In this document: positions 15,738 to 23,563 of the stretch, piece by piece
How positions within the stretch are numbered: position 1 is the stretch's first letter
Layout: every line of letters begins with the position of its first letter
From: Acidobacteriaceae bacterium
Lineage (GTDB): Bacteria; Acidobacteriota; Terriglobia; Terriglobales; Acidobacteriaceae
Direction: 5' to 3'
NCBI GenBank assembly: GCA_003138975.1
Contig: PLHQ01000037.1
Coordinates: forward strand, 35,418 to 67,650
DNA: 32,233 bases
Notes under the pieces: generated by a model
Seen by the model: only the letters and a program-made list of their open reading frames with translations
Database searches by the model: none
Told to the model about the DNA's origin: nothing
Translations under genes and position numbers: made by a program

Positions 15738-16880
15738 ATGAGCGGCATGGACAGAAATCTGCGGGATTGGCTTCGCGCCGTGAAGTGGGTTCTCGTATCG
15801 TGGATATCCGTCATCGGCATGTCGAGTAGTCTTTCGGCTATAGCTCAATCGCAGCAGGTTCCCTTGACTGGCGTACCGGAAGCATCAGCTTCAGCCCCGC
15901 TGGATGCCCCTAGTCAGCCACAGTTGGGAAAAATTAGCGGTACGGTGGTTGATCCAGATGGGGCCGTTATCGCCAATGTGAAAATAACCATAGCGCAGCA
16001 AGGGGTGACATCGAAAAGAGGAGCGCTTTCCGACGGCGACGGACACTTCGCTCTTGCAGACGTAGCTCCAGGACCGTTTCAACTGTCCCTTACGGCATCC
16101 GGCTTTGCGCCTCTGGAGAAGTCTGGAGTTCTGCGCGCCGGGGAGGACTACGTTATTCCCCAGATCGCACTCGTTGTTGCTCCCGCCGATGTAGACGTGG
16201 AGGTGACAGTGGCACCAGAACAAGTGGCGGAAGATCAGGTCAAGGCGGAAGAGAAGCAGCGTCTGCTCGGCGTCTTTCCGAACTTTTATGTCAGTTACGT
16301 TCCCGATGCGGTTCCTCTTACGACGAAGCTGAAGTTCCAGCTTGCCTGGAAATCAACCGTAGATCCGGTCTCATTTGGAATAGTGGGCGCCGTCGCCGGC
16401 ATTGAGCAAGCCGACAATACCTTCAGCGGATATGGACAGGGAGCGCAGGGCTACGCGAAGCGCTACGGCGCCGCTTATGCCGATCTTGTATCGGGAACTT
16501 TTATTGGCAGCGCGATACTGCCATCCCTGCTGAAGCAGGATCCACGTTATTTCGTGAAGGGGACGGGCAGCCGGCAATCGAGGGTTCTGTATGCCATTGC
16601 GAATTCCGTCATCTGTAAGGGCGATAACCGGCACTGGCAGCCCAATTACTCTTTTATTATCGGAGACCTCGCGGCGGGCGGTATTTCCAATCTGTATTAT
16701 CCCGCCCAAAATCGCAATGGGGCGGCGCTAACCTTCGAGAATGCGCTCATCGCAATTGGCGGCGGCGCGATCGGCAATGTCATTCAAGAATTTTTCCTTC
16801 GCAAGATCACGCCCCATGTTCCCCCTCAAGACCCGGCCAAACCTAGCGTTCTCGGTGCCGGCAGTCCGCTAGACCCATGA
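15738..16880 (+). CDS. secreted protein with carboxypeptidase-regulatory-like domain, unknown C-terminal half
   Basis: From the ATG at 15738 the product has 380 residues. A signal peptide is visible (basic start, then WVLVSWISVIGMSSSLSAIA, cleavage near residue 36). Residues 64-148 form a CarboxypepD_reg beta-sandwich: GKISGTVVDPDGAVIANVKI, then SDGDGHFALADVAPGPFQLS, then LTASGFAPL. The rest (about 160-380) has Gly- and Ala-rich hydrophobic stretches (LIAIGGGAIGNVIQEFF) and a Tyr/Pro-rich middle; I do not recognise a family. Such proteins are numerous in Acidobacteriota, where the N-terminal domain also precedes TonB-dependent barrels; this one is too short for such a barrel. An in-frame TTG at 15705 is possible but would put extra residues before the signal. 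Confidence 0.75.
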   Translation: MSGMDRNLRDWLRAVKWVLVSWISVIGMSSSLSAIAQSQQVPLTGVPEASASAPLDAPSQPQLGKISGTVVDPDGAVIANVKITIAQQGVTSKRGALSDGDGHFALADVAPGPFQLSLTASGFAPLEKSGVLRAGEDYVIPQIALVVAPADVDVEVTVAPEQVAEDQVKAEEKQRLLGVFPNFYVSYVPDAVPLTTKLKFQLAWKSTVDPVSFGIVGAVAGIEQADNTFSGYGQGAQGYAKRYGAAYADLVSGTFIGSAILPSLLKQDPRYFVKGTGSRQSRVLYAIANSVICKGDNRHWQPNYSFIIGDLAAGGISNLYYPAQNRNGAALTFENALIAIGGGAIGNVIQEFFLRKITPHVPPQDPAKPSVLGAGSPLDP

Positions 16881-16921
16881 GCGCAGTTCGTTAGTCAGGC
16901 GGCGGGGATGGTGACCTTTTT

Positions 16922-16982
16922 CCTAACCCTTGTGCTGACAGCATCCTTTGGATGAGAATCTTCATCATAGAAATGGTTAGGC
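16922..16982 (+). promoter_or_regulatory. candidate operator pair upstream of the M1-like gene
   Basis: CCTAACC (16922-16928) and its reverse complement GGTTAGG (16975-16981) flank a 46-base spacer that also holds GACAGCA (16937-16943). The same pieces, CCTAAC, GACAGCA and ATGGTTAGGC, occur in the same order upstream of the permease gene (20534-20595). This suggests a shared transcription-factor site. The spacing differs by nine bases. Confidence 0.35.
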
Positions 16983-17005
16983 CCATTTCCGGGAGACTCT
17001 CCTTA

Positions 17006-19024
17006 ATGCAGATTCAGCTTCGGCGCCCACAGAGCGTCCTTTCGGGTACCTCTGCCCTGCTGGTGTTGATTCTTATTTCGACCCCTTCCTGGGCTGCCGA
17101 GAAAGCGCGCCTGCGGGTTGACGATTACCAGATCGAGGCCGAACTGACGCCGCATCTGCATCAGATTTCGGCGCGGGCCAAAGTCAAATTCACCGCCCTT
17201 CAGGATCTGAACACCGCTATCTTCGAACTGCATAACGGGTTGCGCGTCACAAAGGTCCTCGACGACCAGAACCAGCCGCTATCGGCCGAGCGGGTCACGC
17301 AGGATTCGACGGTGCGTGTGCCCCTTCCCGCTGGCTTGACTAAGAACGATTCGACCACCCTGACGTTCGAATACGAAGGTGAGATTGAAAACGCCGACGA
17401 CAGCCCAGTCCCGGGGCTCAAACTTGCCTATATTGGCGACGACACCAGCTACCTGCTCTACGCCGGACGCTGGTTTCCAGTAAGCGGCTACGGACTCAAC
17501 CGCTTCACCTCGACGATCAGCGTCACCGTGCCTGCTCACATGCTGGTGATCGGAAGCGGAAAATCCACGGTCACCGATAATCCGCCCTCGAAGAAGCCGA
17601 ACAGCAACGGGCTTCCTACGAAGACATTTACTTTCGTCGATGAAAAGCCGAGCTTCCCTGGCACGATTGTTGCGGGCATCTTCCAGGAATATAAGAGCGA
17701 CGAAGCTGGGATGGACCTGCACATCTTTTTTAAGCCCGACCACCAGAAGTTGGCTCCCGAATACACGACGACGGCAGTTCAAGAATTTACTTACTTCATC
17801 ACTCTTTACGGCACTCCGTTGTCGCAACGGCTCAATGTCGTGGAACTGCCGGGCGACACCGTTCCCTACGCGTGGGCACCGGAAATCGCCGGTATGGGTG
17901 GCCCCTCGATCACGGAGAAAACGAACTATCGCTTGCTAGCGAATGCCATTGCCCACCAATGGTGGGGAGTGTCGATTAGTCCGACAACGAAGGATGACTG
18001 GTGGCTGGTTGACGGATTTTCCCGTTACTCTGAAGCTATGTATGTGGAGAACGCCGCCGGGGCTGCCGGGCTGGAAGAAGCGGTGAAAGACATGTCCGTG
18101 GGAGCGCTGGCCTACGACAACATTCCGCTCTCCAGTGCCAGCAAGCTTGATCCCTTCTCCACCGAGTTTCAGTCGCTGGTGACCGATAAGGGCGCGATGA
18201 TCCTGCACATGCTGCGCTGGGTGCTGGGCGAAGACAAATATCTTAAGACGATGCGCCAATTCGCCGAGAGATATTCGGGCAAATCGGCCAGTACGGATGA
18301 CTTCCGCGCCATCGCCGAGAAATATTATGGGGAACAGCTTACATGGTTCTTCTCGCAATGGCTCGACTCGACCGGTGCGCCCGAATTCAAGTTGAAGTAC
18401 ACCACCTACCGTTTAGGCAGCAACAAAGGATTCCGCGTGACGGGTGAAATTTCCCAGGATCTCGATCTGTTCCGCATGCCCGTGGACCTGCGTATTGACA
18501 CAGACGGCAAAACGGAAGACAAGAAACTCGAAGTGGTGGGCACGAACTCAGCCTTCACGGTTGAAACCTTCGGGCGCCCGCGGCGAATCGCAATCGATCC
18601 CGACCACCGCGTCCTCACCAACTCTTCGGATGTAAAGCTGCGCGCTTCCATTCTCCGCGGCCAAGCTTTACAGCAGCAGGGCGATCTTGCCGGTGCGCTG
18701 GCCGAATTCAATAAGGCAATCGACCTCAACAAGAACAGTTCCCTCGCCCACTACCGCATCGCAGAGATTTTCTTCCTGCAGAGAAACTACCAATCCTCAG
18801 CAAACTCCTACCGATCGGCTATCAACGGCAACGGGGAACCGCGGTGGACTGAAGTCTGGAGCCATATCCAGCTGGGCAAGATCTTTGACATCACCGGCCA
18901 GCGAGAGCGCGCCATCAACGAATACCGGCAAGCCATCCAGACCAATGACGATACTTTCGGCGCTCTCGAGGAAGCGCGCAGGTATCTGCAAAAGGCTTTC
19001 GAACGGCCAAAAAACAAAGAGTAA
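17006..19024 (+). CDS. M1-peptidase-like pseudoenzyme with C-terminal TPRs, secreted
   Basis: A 672-residue protein from the ATG at 17006 (GGGAG ten bases upstream). The signal peptide ends about ISTPSWA-AEK. An M1 N-terminal beta domain is followed by the peptidase-like domain. In active M1 enzymes H-E-x2-H-x18-E binds zinc and catalyses; here the aligned residues are Asn313, Ala314, His317 and Asp336 (ANAIAHQWWG, WWLVDGF), with spacing exactly kept. The exopeptidase G-x-M-E-N motif is replaced by GMGG (296-299). It is therefore probably not a peptidase. The C-terminal 120 residues contain about three TPR units (GQALQQQGDLAGALAEFNKA, AHYRIAEIFFLQRNY, GKIFDITGQRERAINEYRQA). A peptide- or protein-binding role in the periplasm is inferred. 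The in-frame ATG at 16952 would lengthen the N-terminus ahead of the signal. Confidence 0.83.
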   Translation: MQIQLRRPQSVLSGTSALLVLILISTPSWAAEKARLRVDDYQIEAELTPHLHQISARAKVKFTALQDLNTAIFELHNGLRVTKVLDDQNQPLSAERVTQDSTVRVPLPAGLTKNDSTTLTFEYEGEIENADDSPVPGLKLAYIGDDTSYLLYAGRWFPVSGYGLNRFTSTISVTVPAHMLVIGSGKSTVTDNPPSKKPNSNGLPTKTFTFVDEKPSFPGTIVAGIFQEYKSDEAGMDLHIFFKPDHQKLAPEYTTTAVQEFTYFITLYGTPLSQRLNVVELPGDTVPYAWAPEIAGMGGPSITEKTNYRLLANAIAHQWWGVSISPTTKDDWWLVDGFSRYSEAMYVENAAGAAGLEEAVKDMSVGALAYDNIPLSSASKLDPFSTEFQSLVTDKGAMILHMLRWVLGEDKYLKTMRQFAERYSGKSASTDDFRAIAEKYYGEQLTWFFSQWLDSTGAPEFKLKYTTYRLGSNKGFRVTGEISQDLDLFRMPVDLRIDTDGKTEDKKLEVVGTNSAFTVETFGRPRRIAIDPDHRVLTNSSDVKLRASILRGQALQQQGDLAGALAEFNKAIDLNKNSSLAHYRIAEIFFLQRNYQSSANSYRSAINGNGEPRWTEVWSHIQLGKIFDITGQRERAINEYRQAIQTNDDTFGALEEARRYLQKAFERPKNKE

Positions 19025-19037
19025 TCAAAGGGACGCT

Positions 19038-19913
19038 TCAATCACTCTTTGTCCCGGTTCCCAAAGCTTTTACCTTTCTTGCGCCGGAAAGCAATCTGGG
19101 ACTTTGATCAAATTGTCGCGTAGCGCCGAACGGCAGAACCTCACACGGCAGAGTTTCGCGCCGATGAGCATCGCCAGTAGGCGTGGTGAAACAGCGCATT
19201 TCACGAAGCCGGTGACGCATGTATGGAGCCGGCGAATCTTGTTCCCACCGGTCATGAGCCGGCGTAAATGCCTCGAAGCGTACCTTTTGTAGCGCGGCTT
19301 CCTGGAGCGACTCCGGTCGCGGCCGATCAACGACTGGATCCCCTGCGCTGCTCAATCGCTTGATGCGCGCTACGGCCCGGTGGACCACGCGGGCGAACTC
19401 TTCCCCGTCTCCATTTTTCCGACCTTCCCGCAAATGCTGCTTTGCATCCGCGACAGAAAACCAGGTACGGTTTCGGTTGGACTCTTTCGGTTTGCAGAGC
19501 CGTAGTACTTGGCAGAGATGAGCGCTGACTATATTGTCTTTCGCAGAGGAGCTTGCAGAAATCCGTGAGGCGCTCTGCCTCCGGCAAACATACCGGGTGA
19601 ATGAAGCTTCTTCGATCCGTCCGTGAACCCCAGCTTCCTCGAAGGCCTCGATTGCCGCCGCCTGAGCATGGCTTAGCCCAGGTTCGGCGCTCCCCTTGGG
19701 GAATGTCCAGCGTTTGCTCCCGCGAGTCTGAACCAGCAGAAATTCGATAGTGCCGCGGCGGAGGCGGTAGCAAACCGCCGCAACTTGTTCGCACTCGCTT
19801 ATCTTGCAAAGTTGCGACACCCGCACCGACTTGCCCGATGACCCAAGTTTGCGGAGTGTCGATGGGATCATAGTCAACCGCGGATCTCGCGGATTTCTCA
19901 CAGCAGCTCTCAT
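19038..19913 (-). CDS. Nudix hydrolase with degenerate box and Arg-rich C-terminal tail
   Basis: A 291-residue frame. Residues about 42-185 form a Nudix domain: CEQVAAVCYRLRRGTIEFLL, then RWTFPKGSAEPGLSHAQAAA, then IEAFEEAGVHG. In the Nudix box (G-x5-E-x7-R-E-U-x-E-E-x-G-U) the first Glu is Leu and the Arg is Ile, while the E-x2-E-E-x-G metal-binding part is kept. The FPKG and EAFEEAGV wording resembles the diphosphoinositol-polyphosphate-phosphohydrolase-like subgroup. The last 100 residues are Arg/Pro-rich with no recognised domain. The start is uncertain (ATG at 19913 or 19871, neither with a clear ribosome-binding site). It converges with the M1-like gene, with 13 bases between stops. Confidence 0.72.
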   Translation of the reverse strand: MRAAVRNPRDPRLTMIPSTLRKLGSSGKSVRVSQLCKISECEQVAAVCYRLRRGTIEFLLVQTRGSKRWTFPKGSAEPGLSHAQAAAIEAFEEAGVHGRIEEASFTRYVCRRQSASRISASSSAKDNIVSAHLCQVLRLCKPKESNRNRTWFSVADAKQHLREGRKNGDGEEFARVVHRAVARIKRLSSAGDPVVDRPRPESLQEAALQKVRFEAFTPAHDRWEQDSPAPYMRHRLREMRCFTTPTGDAHRRETLPCEVLPFGATRQFDQSPRLLSGARKVKALGTGTKSD

Positions 19914-20103
19914 CGCAATAGAGTGCCCGATGCCATCCTCTTCTGCCTAGAGCACAGCTTGGTTCTCGATGGCGAAAGTTTGCCGAGTTTTGTCCGCGGC
20001 GCGGCCACTGGAATCTTTCTGCATACTTGCATCCCGATTAGGAGAAAAGACACTATTGATCTTTCAGCGGCCGCACCGGCGCCAGGAGAATGCCTTGGAG
20101 AAC

Positions 20104-20442
20104 ATGTACTGTCTGCGTTGCAATCGCCCGATTGAAAGCGGACAGAAATCTGTTGCTGTCTATCTGTTCGCGCAGACCGTCGGAATCAAACCAAGGCAAA
20201 AGTCCGCGGCGCAGCGGATATGCTTTTGCCCGCAATGCTCGGTCTCTCTGGCTATGGGTCCGCCGCCGGAGGGAGCTCTCAACCTGGCCGCCTGGGACAT
20301 GATCCGCGACCTCGTCGCTTCGGACCCAGCTTTGAATCAGGCTGCATGGGAGAACTTGGGTGCAGTCCTAGGCACACTACCGCCGACGGGCACGGCTGGC
20401 CCTCGTCTTTCAGCAACATCCGGCGGGTACTTCGAGTTCTAA
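20104..20442 (+). CDS. small zinc-ribbon protein
   Basis: From the ATG at 20104 the product has 112 residues. C-x2-C pairs at Cys3/Cys6 (MYCLRCNRPI) and Cys42/Cys45 (CFCPQC) form a probable zinc ribbon, with a further Cys40. The C-terminal 60 residues contain a helical stretch (NLAAWDMIRDLVASDPALNQ) and a low-complexity end. I do not recognise a named family. The frame is open upstream to 19969, but that part lacks conserved character, and GGAG lies just before 20104 (spacing short, three bases). It is divergent from the Nudix gene and 227 bases from the permease gene downstream. Confidence 0.65.
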   Translation: MYCLRCNRPIESGQKSVAVYLFAQTVGIKPRQKSAAQRICFCPQCSVSLAMGPPPEGALNLAAWDMIRDLVASDPALNQAAWENLGAVLGTLPPTGTAGPRLSATSGGYFEF

Positions 20443-20533
20443 TCGAAACATAGACGAGTCACATCTTCAGGAATCACCACCGGCGGATTCTCCACTCCGG
20501 AGCTAACCTTTTTCACCTCCATCCTGTCTAACC

Positions 20534-20595
20534 ACCTAACGACAGCAGGGAACTTCGCATGACCCGGCTGCGTATTACTGATCAGATGGTTAGGC
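20534..20595 (+). promoter_or_regulatory. candidate operator pair upstream of the permease operon
   Basis: CCTAAC (20534-20539), GACAGCA (20541-20547) and ATGGTTAGGC (20586-20595) repeat the pieces found upstream of the M1-like gene, including an identical 10-mer. CTAACC also occurs just before, at 20513-20518 and 20528-20533. The remainder of the 227-base gap holds the hairpin at 20632-20662 and nothing gene-like. Confidence 0.35.
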
Positions 20596-20631
20596 GGGAT
20601 TGAGACCCCTCGCCTGAACGTTGCCCGGGGG

Positions 20632-20662
20632 CCCTCACGCCCCTCCCCGGAGGCGTGGGGGC
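20632..20662 (+). promoter_or_regulatory. leader hairpin before the first permease gene
   Basis: GCCCTCACGCC (20632-20642) pairs with GGCGTGGGGGC (20652-20662) through 11 bp including one G-U pair, with a 9-base loop. It ends seven bases before the ATG at 20670. Its loop and 3' arm contain GGAGG (20649-20653), so it may set ribosome access. It has no T tract after it, so it is unlikely to be an intrinsic terminator. Confidence 0.45.
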
Positions 20663-20669
20663 ACATTCT

Positions 20670-21917
20670 ATGCGAATGCTTCTCGACATCATCCGGCAGT
20701 CGCTCTCCACGCTGTGGGCGCACAAGTTGCGCTCCTTCCTCACTATGTTCGGAATTGCGTGGGGCGTGGGCTCTCTGCTGCTATTGGTAGGGCTGGGAGA
20801 AGGATTCCGCAGCGGTCAGGACAAGAACCTAGCCGAACTGGGTCAAGACATAATGTTCGTCTTTCCGGGCCGCATCCCCGCCGTGGCCGGCAGCTACCAG
20901 TCGGGACAACCCTACTACCTGACCTACGGCGACTACTTTGCCATTCGCGATCAAGCCAAATTTCTGCGTGCCGTTTCTCCGGTGCTGGAGCGCGACGACA
21001 TCCGCGCGGTCAGCGACTATGGATCCACGAACGGACAAGTCTTCGGAGTGGTTCCCGAGTACAGCGATATTCGCAACATGCCTATCGAACCGGGGCGCTG
21101 GTTCAATGACGAAGACAACACCCAGCATCGTCGCGTGGCCGTCGTGGGATGGGAACTGCTGAAGAATATGTTTCCCGGCGAACCGGCCGTGGGCAGCACC
21201 ATCCTGCTCAATGACATGGATTTCAAGGTCATCGGCGTAATCCCGAAGATCGGCAAAGAGGGCGAGAACGGTACCAACCATCGTATCTTCGTGCCCTTCG
21301 ACACCATGCGCATGCTTTTTCCTCTGAAGGCGCAGAACTCGGAAAATGCGATTTCCTTCATCAACTACCGGCCTATTAAGAAAGAGTTGCACGTTGAGGC
21401 TAAGAATGAAGTCCACGCCATCATCGCGCGACGGCATGGTTTCGATCCCAGTCTCGACGACGCTTTCATGGACTGGGATACGATTGACGGCGCGATCCGT
21501 GTAGGAAAGATCTTTGACGCCATGGATTATTTTCTCGGCGTCGTCGGACTCGTCACCCTCGGCTTGGGCGCCATCGGCATCATCAACATCATGCTGGTTT
21601 CCGTCACGGAGCGAACGCGGGAGATTGGCCTGCGTAAGGCTCTCGGCGCCACACATCGCAACATCATGACGCAGTTCTTCGTGGAGGGCGCATTTCTCAC
21701 GGTGTTTAGCGGTGGCATCGGGCTGGCAATTTCAGGAGCATTCGTGGCCTTACTGGCGCAATTGCCGTCGCCGGAAGGATTCGACACGCCGCGCATCGTG
21801 CCCACTTCCGCCGTCGTCGCCATTGTTTCGCTGTCGGTGGCAGGGATCGTGGCCGGCCTTTATCCCGCGCGCAAAGCAGCGCTGCTTCCTCCCGTGGAAG
21901 CGCTGCGGCAAGAGTAA
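20670..21917 (+). CDS. MacB-type ABC transporter permease (1 of 2)
   Basis: A 415-residue permease from the ATG at 20670. TM1 follows the cytoplasmic N-terminus (LWAHKLRSFLTMFGIAWGVG), then a large periplasmic MacB-PCD domain (about 45-280). An FtsX domain with three helices ends the protein; MLVSVTERTREIGLRKALGA is the diagnostic FtsX loop, and LYPARKAALLPPVEALRQE is the typical C-terminus. Such permeases drive tripartite efflux or lipoprotein-release systems with a separate MacB/LolD-type ATPase. None is encoded in the window. The next gene is a paralog 18 bases downstream, so the two likely form a heterodimer. Confidence 0.88.
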   Translation: MRMLLDIIRQSLSTLWAHKLRSFLTMFGIAWGVGSLLLLVGLGEGFRSGQDKNLAELGQDIMFVFPGRIPAVAGSYQSGQPYYLTYGDYFAIRDQAKFLRAVSPVLERDDIRAVSDYGSTNGQVFGVVPEYSDIRNMPIEPGRWFNDEDNTQHRRVAVVGWELLKNMFPGEPAVGSTILLNDMDFKVIGVIPKIGKEGENGTNHRIFVPFDTMRMLFPLKAQNSENAISFINYRPIKKELHVEAKNEVHAIIARRHGFDPSLDDAFMDWDTIDGAIRVGKIFDAMDYFLGVVGLVTLGLGAIGIINIMLVSVTERTREIGLRKALGATHRNIMTQFFVEGAFLTVFSGGIGLAISGAFVALLAQLPSPEGFDTPRIVPTSAVVAIVSLSVAGIVAGLYPARKAALLPPVEALRQE

Positions 21918-21935
21918 ACGAAGGTTGGAGTAGCT

Positions 21936-23174
21936 ATGTTTGGTGAACTGGGCAAGCAAGCATTCAACGCACTGAAACACAATCGGCGGCGCTCCGTACT
22001 CACCATGCTGGGCATGGCGTGGGGCATTGCCACGGTTGTACTGCTGCTGGCCTACGGTTCCGGATTTCAGAACGCTTTGATGATTGCCTTCCGCACCTTC
22101 GGCGGAAACCTGGTTGCAATTTTCCCGGGACGTACCTCGATACAGGCCGGAGGCACCAAGGCGGGCGTACAGGTTCGCCTAACTCGCGACGATCTCGACT
22201 TCATTCGCGCAGAGTGCCCCATGCTGACCCGCATTTCTCCCGAGGTCGACAAGCAAAGTCTCGTAGCGTTCGGCACCCGCAGCGCAAGCTATAGCGTACA
22301 CGGCGTGTACTCCACCTACGAAAAGATTCGCGCTTTGGATGTGGGCGAAGGCACATTCTTCGGCGAACGGGAAGATTTCACTCACACCCGTGTAGCCGTC
22401 ATCGGGTCCACGGTGAAGAAGAAACTCTTCTCCGGTCAGAATGCGCTGGGAGAGAGTATTCGCGTCGACGGCATCTCCTACAAGGTTCTTGCAGTGTTGC
22501 AGCACACTATTTCCAACGGCGATGAAGACATGAACTCGCTGGTTTACGTGCCTTACAGCGCAATGAGCGACCTTAAGAATAGCTACTATCTTGACGGCAT
22601 CATGATGGATTACGAAGGCGACCACAGCAAAATGGTCGAGGCCGTGCGCAACTCCATGGCCTTTCATCACAACTTTAATCCCAAAGATGATCGTGCCATC
22701 TTCGTTTTCGACGCTGTAAAAGATCTCGCTGACCTCACCGTCATCACCGTCGGAATCAAGCTTCTGCTGGGATTTATCGGGCTGCTGACGCTGGGAATCG
22801 GCGGCGTCGGCCTGATGAACATCATGCTGGTTTCGGTGACGCAGCGTACCCGCGAGATCGGCGTGGAGAAGGCCTTGGGCGCGCATCGCTGGCACATTCT
22901 GTTCCAGTTCCTGGCCGAAGCTTTGGTGATTACCGCTCTGGGCGGGCTATTGGGCGTGGTGTTGGCTTATCTCGTCTCCTGGTCCGTAGGTTCGCTCACT
23001 CTTTGGAGCGCATTCATCGACGACGCCAGCGAAGGGGATATTCATCTCTACATTGATACTGCCACTTTAATCTGGTCGACGGCGATTCTGAGTTTCGTCG
23101 GCATTATCAGCGGCATGTTGCCCGCGATCAAGGCCGCGCGGCTCGATCCGATTGAAGCGCTGCGTTACGAGTAG
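21936..23174 (+). CDS. MacB-type ABC transporter permease (2 of 2)
   Basis: A 412-residue paralog of the preceding permease with the same layout. TM1 lies in RSVLTMLGMAWGIATVVLLL, then comes the periplasmic core. The FtsX domain carries MLVSVTQRTREIGVEKALGA and the protein ends AIKAARLDPIEALRYE. A clean GGAG lies five bases before the ATG at 21936. With its upstream neighbour it probably forms a heterodimeric permease that borrows an ATPase from elsewhere. The two proteins differ enough in the periplasmic part to suggest old duplication. Confidence 0.88.
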   Translation: MFGELGKQAFNALKHNRRRSVLTMLGMAWGIATVVLLLAYGSGFQNALMIAFRTFGGNLVAIFPGRTSIQAGGTKAGVQVRLTRDDLDFIRAECPMLTRISPEVDKQSLVAFGTRSASYSVHGVYSTYEKIRALDVGEGTFFGEREDFTHTRVAVIGSTVKKKLFSGQNALGESIRVDGISYKVLAVLQHTISNGDEDMNSLVYVPYSAMSDLKNSYYLDGIMMDYEGDHSKMVEAVRNSMAFHHNFNPKDDRAIFVFDAVKDLADLTVITVGIKLLLGFIGLLTLGIGGVGLMNIMLVSVTQRTREIGVEKALGAHRWHILFQFLAEALVITALGGLLGVVLAYLVSWSVGSLTLWSAFIDDASEGDIHLYIDTATLIWSTAILSFVGIISGMLPAIKAARLDPIEALRYE

Positions 23175-23260
23175 GGCTGCGCGTCCAGCTGGGACCAAAG
23201 GCTGATCAAGCGAGAAGCAGATCGGCACCGCAGCTCTACGCAAGCGATACAATCTCTCCC

Positions 23261-23563
23261 ATGCCCGAAACTGCCACCGCCCGGCTCGATCGGGTTCTCG
23301 ATCAGCTACGGCTGTACGAGCATCCTCTCCTAAATTTTTCAGCGCGGGTCAAGGGTGAAGGCGTGGAAGTTACCATTCAGTTCAAAGACACGGCTATTCC
23401 GGTGCACACCTATCGTTTCGATTTGCATCCTCGCGACCTCGATCATCCGCAGTTTGAATGGAGCTTTCAGCGCCAACTCTACGACGCACTGCACGATTAC
23501 TTCGTTGAAATGTTTACCCGCACGCCGCAGGATCGCGTCGAGCGTCGCCAGAAGGAATTGTGA
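23261..23563 (+). CDS. conserved hypothetical protein, 100 residues
   Basis: A 100-residue soluble protein rich in aromatic and charged residues (LYEHPLLNFSARVKGEGVEV, then YRFDLHPRDLDHPQFEWSFQ, then YDALHDYFVEMF). It reads as an alpha/beta domain: beta strands in the middle and a long C-terminal helix. No signal peptide, no cysteines. I do not recognise a family. Its stop overlaps the GTG start of the MidA-type methyltransferase gene by four bases (GTGA), which suggests coupled translation and a related task. Confidence 0.75.
   Translation: MPETATARLDRVLDQLRLYEHPLLNFSARVKGEGVEVTIQFKDTAIPVHTYRFDLHPRDLDHPQFEWSFQRQLYDALHDYFVEMFTRTPQDRVERRQKEL

Noticed and set aside
17006-19024. Calling this gene an active M1 aminopeptidase
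   Set aside because: The first zinc His, the catalytic Glu, the Glu ligand and the G-x-M-E-N motif are all replaced.
19030-19055. GGGAC/GTCCC pair between the convergent M1-like and Nudix genes as a bidirectional terminator
   Set aside because: The stem is only 5 bp with a 16-base loop and no T tract on either strand.
20632-20662. Hairpin considered as an intrinsic terminator of the zinc-ribbon gene
   Set aside because: It lacks a following T tract and lies directly against the permease start, about 190 bases from the upstream stop.
20829-21656. Minus-strand open frame of 275 codons opposite the first permease
   Set aside because: No domain; high His and Asp content is typical of the complement of permease coding sequence.
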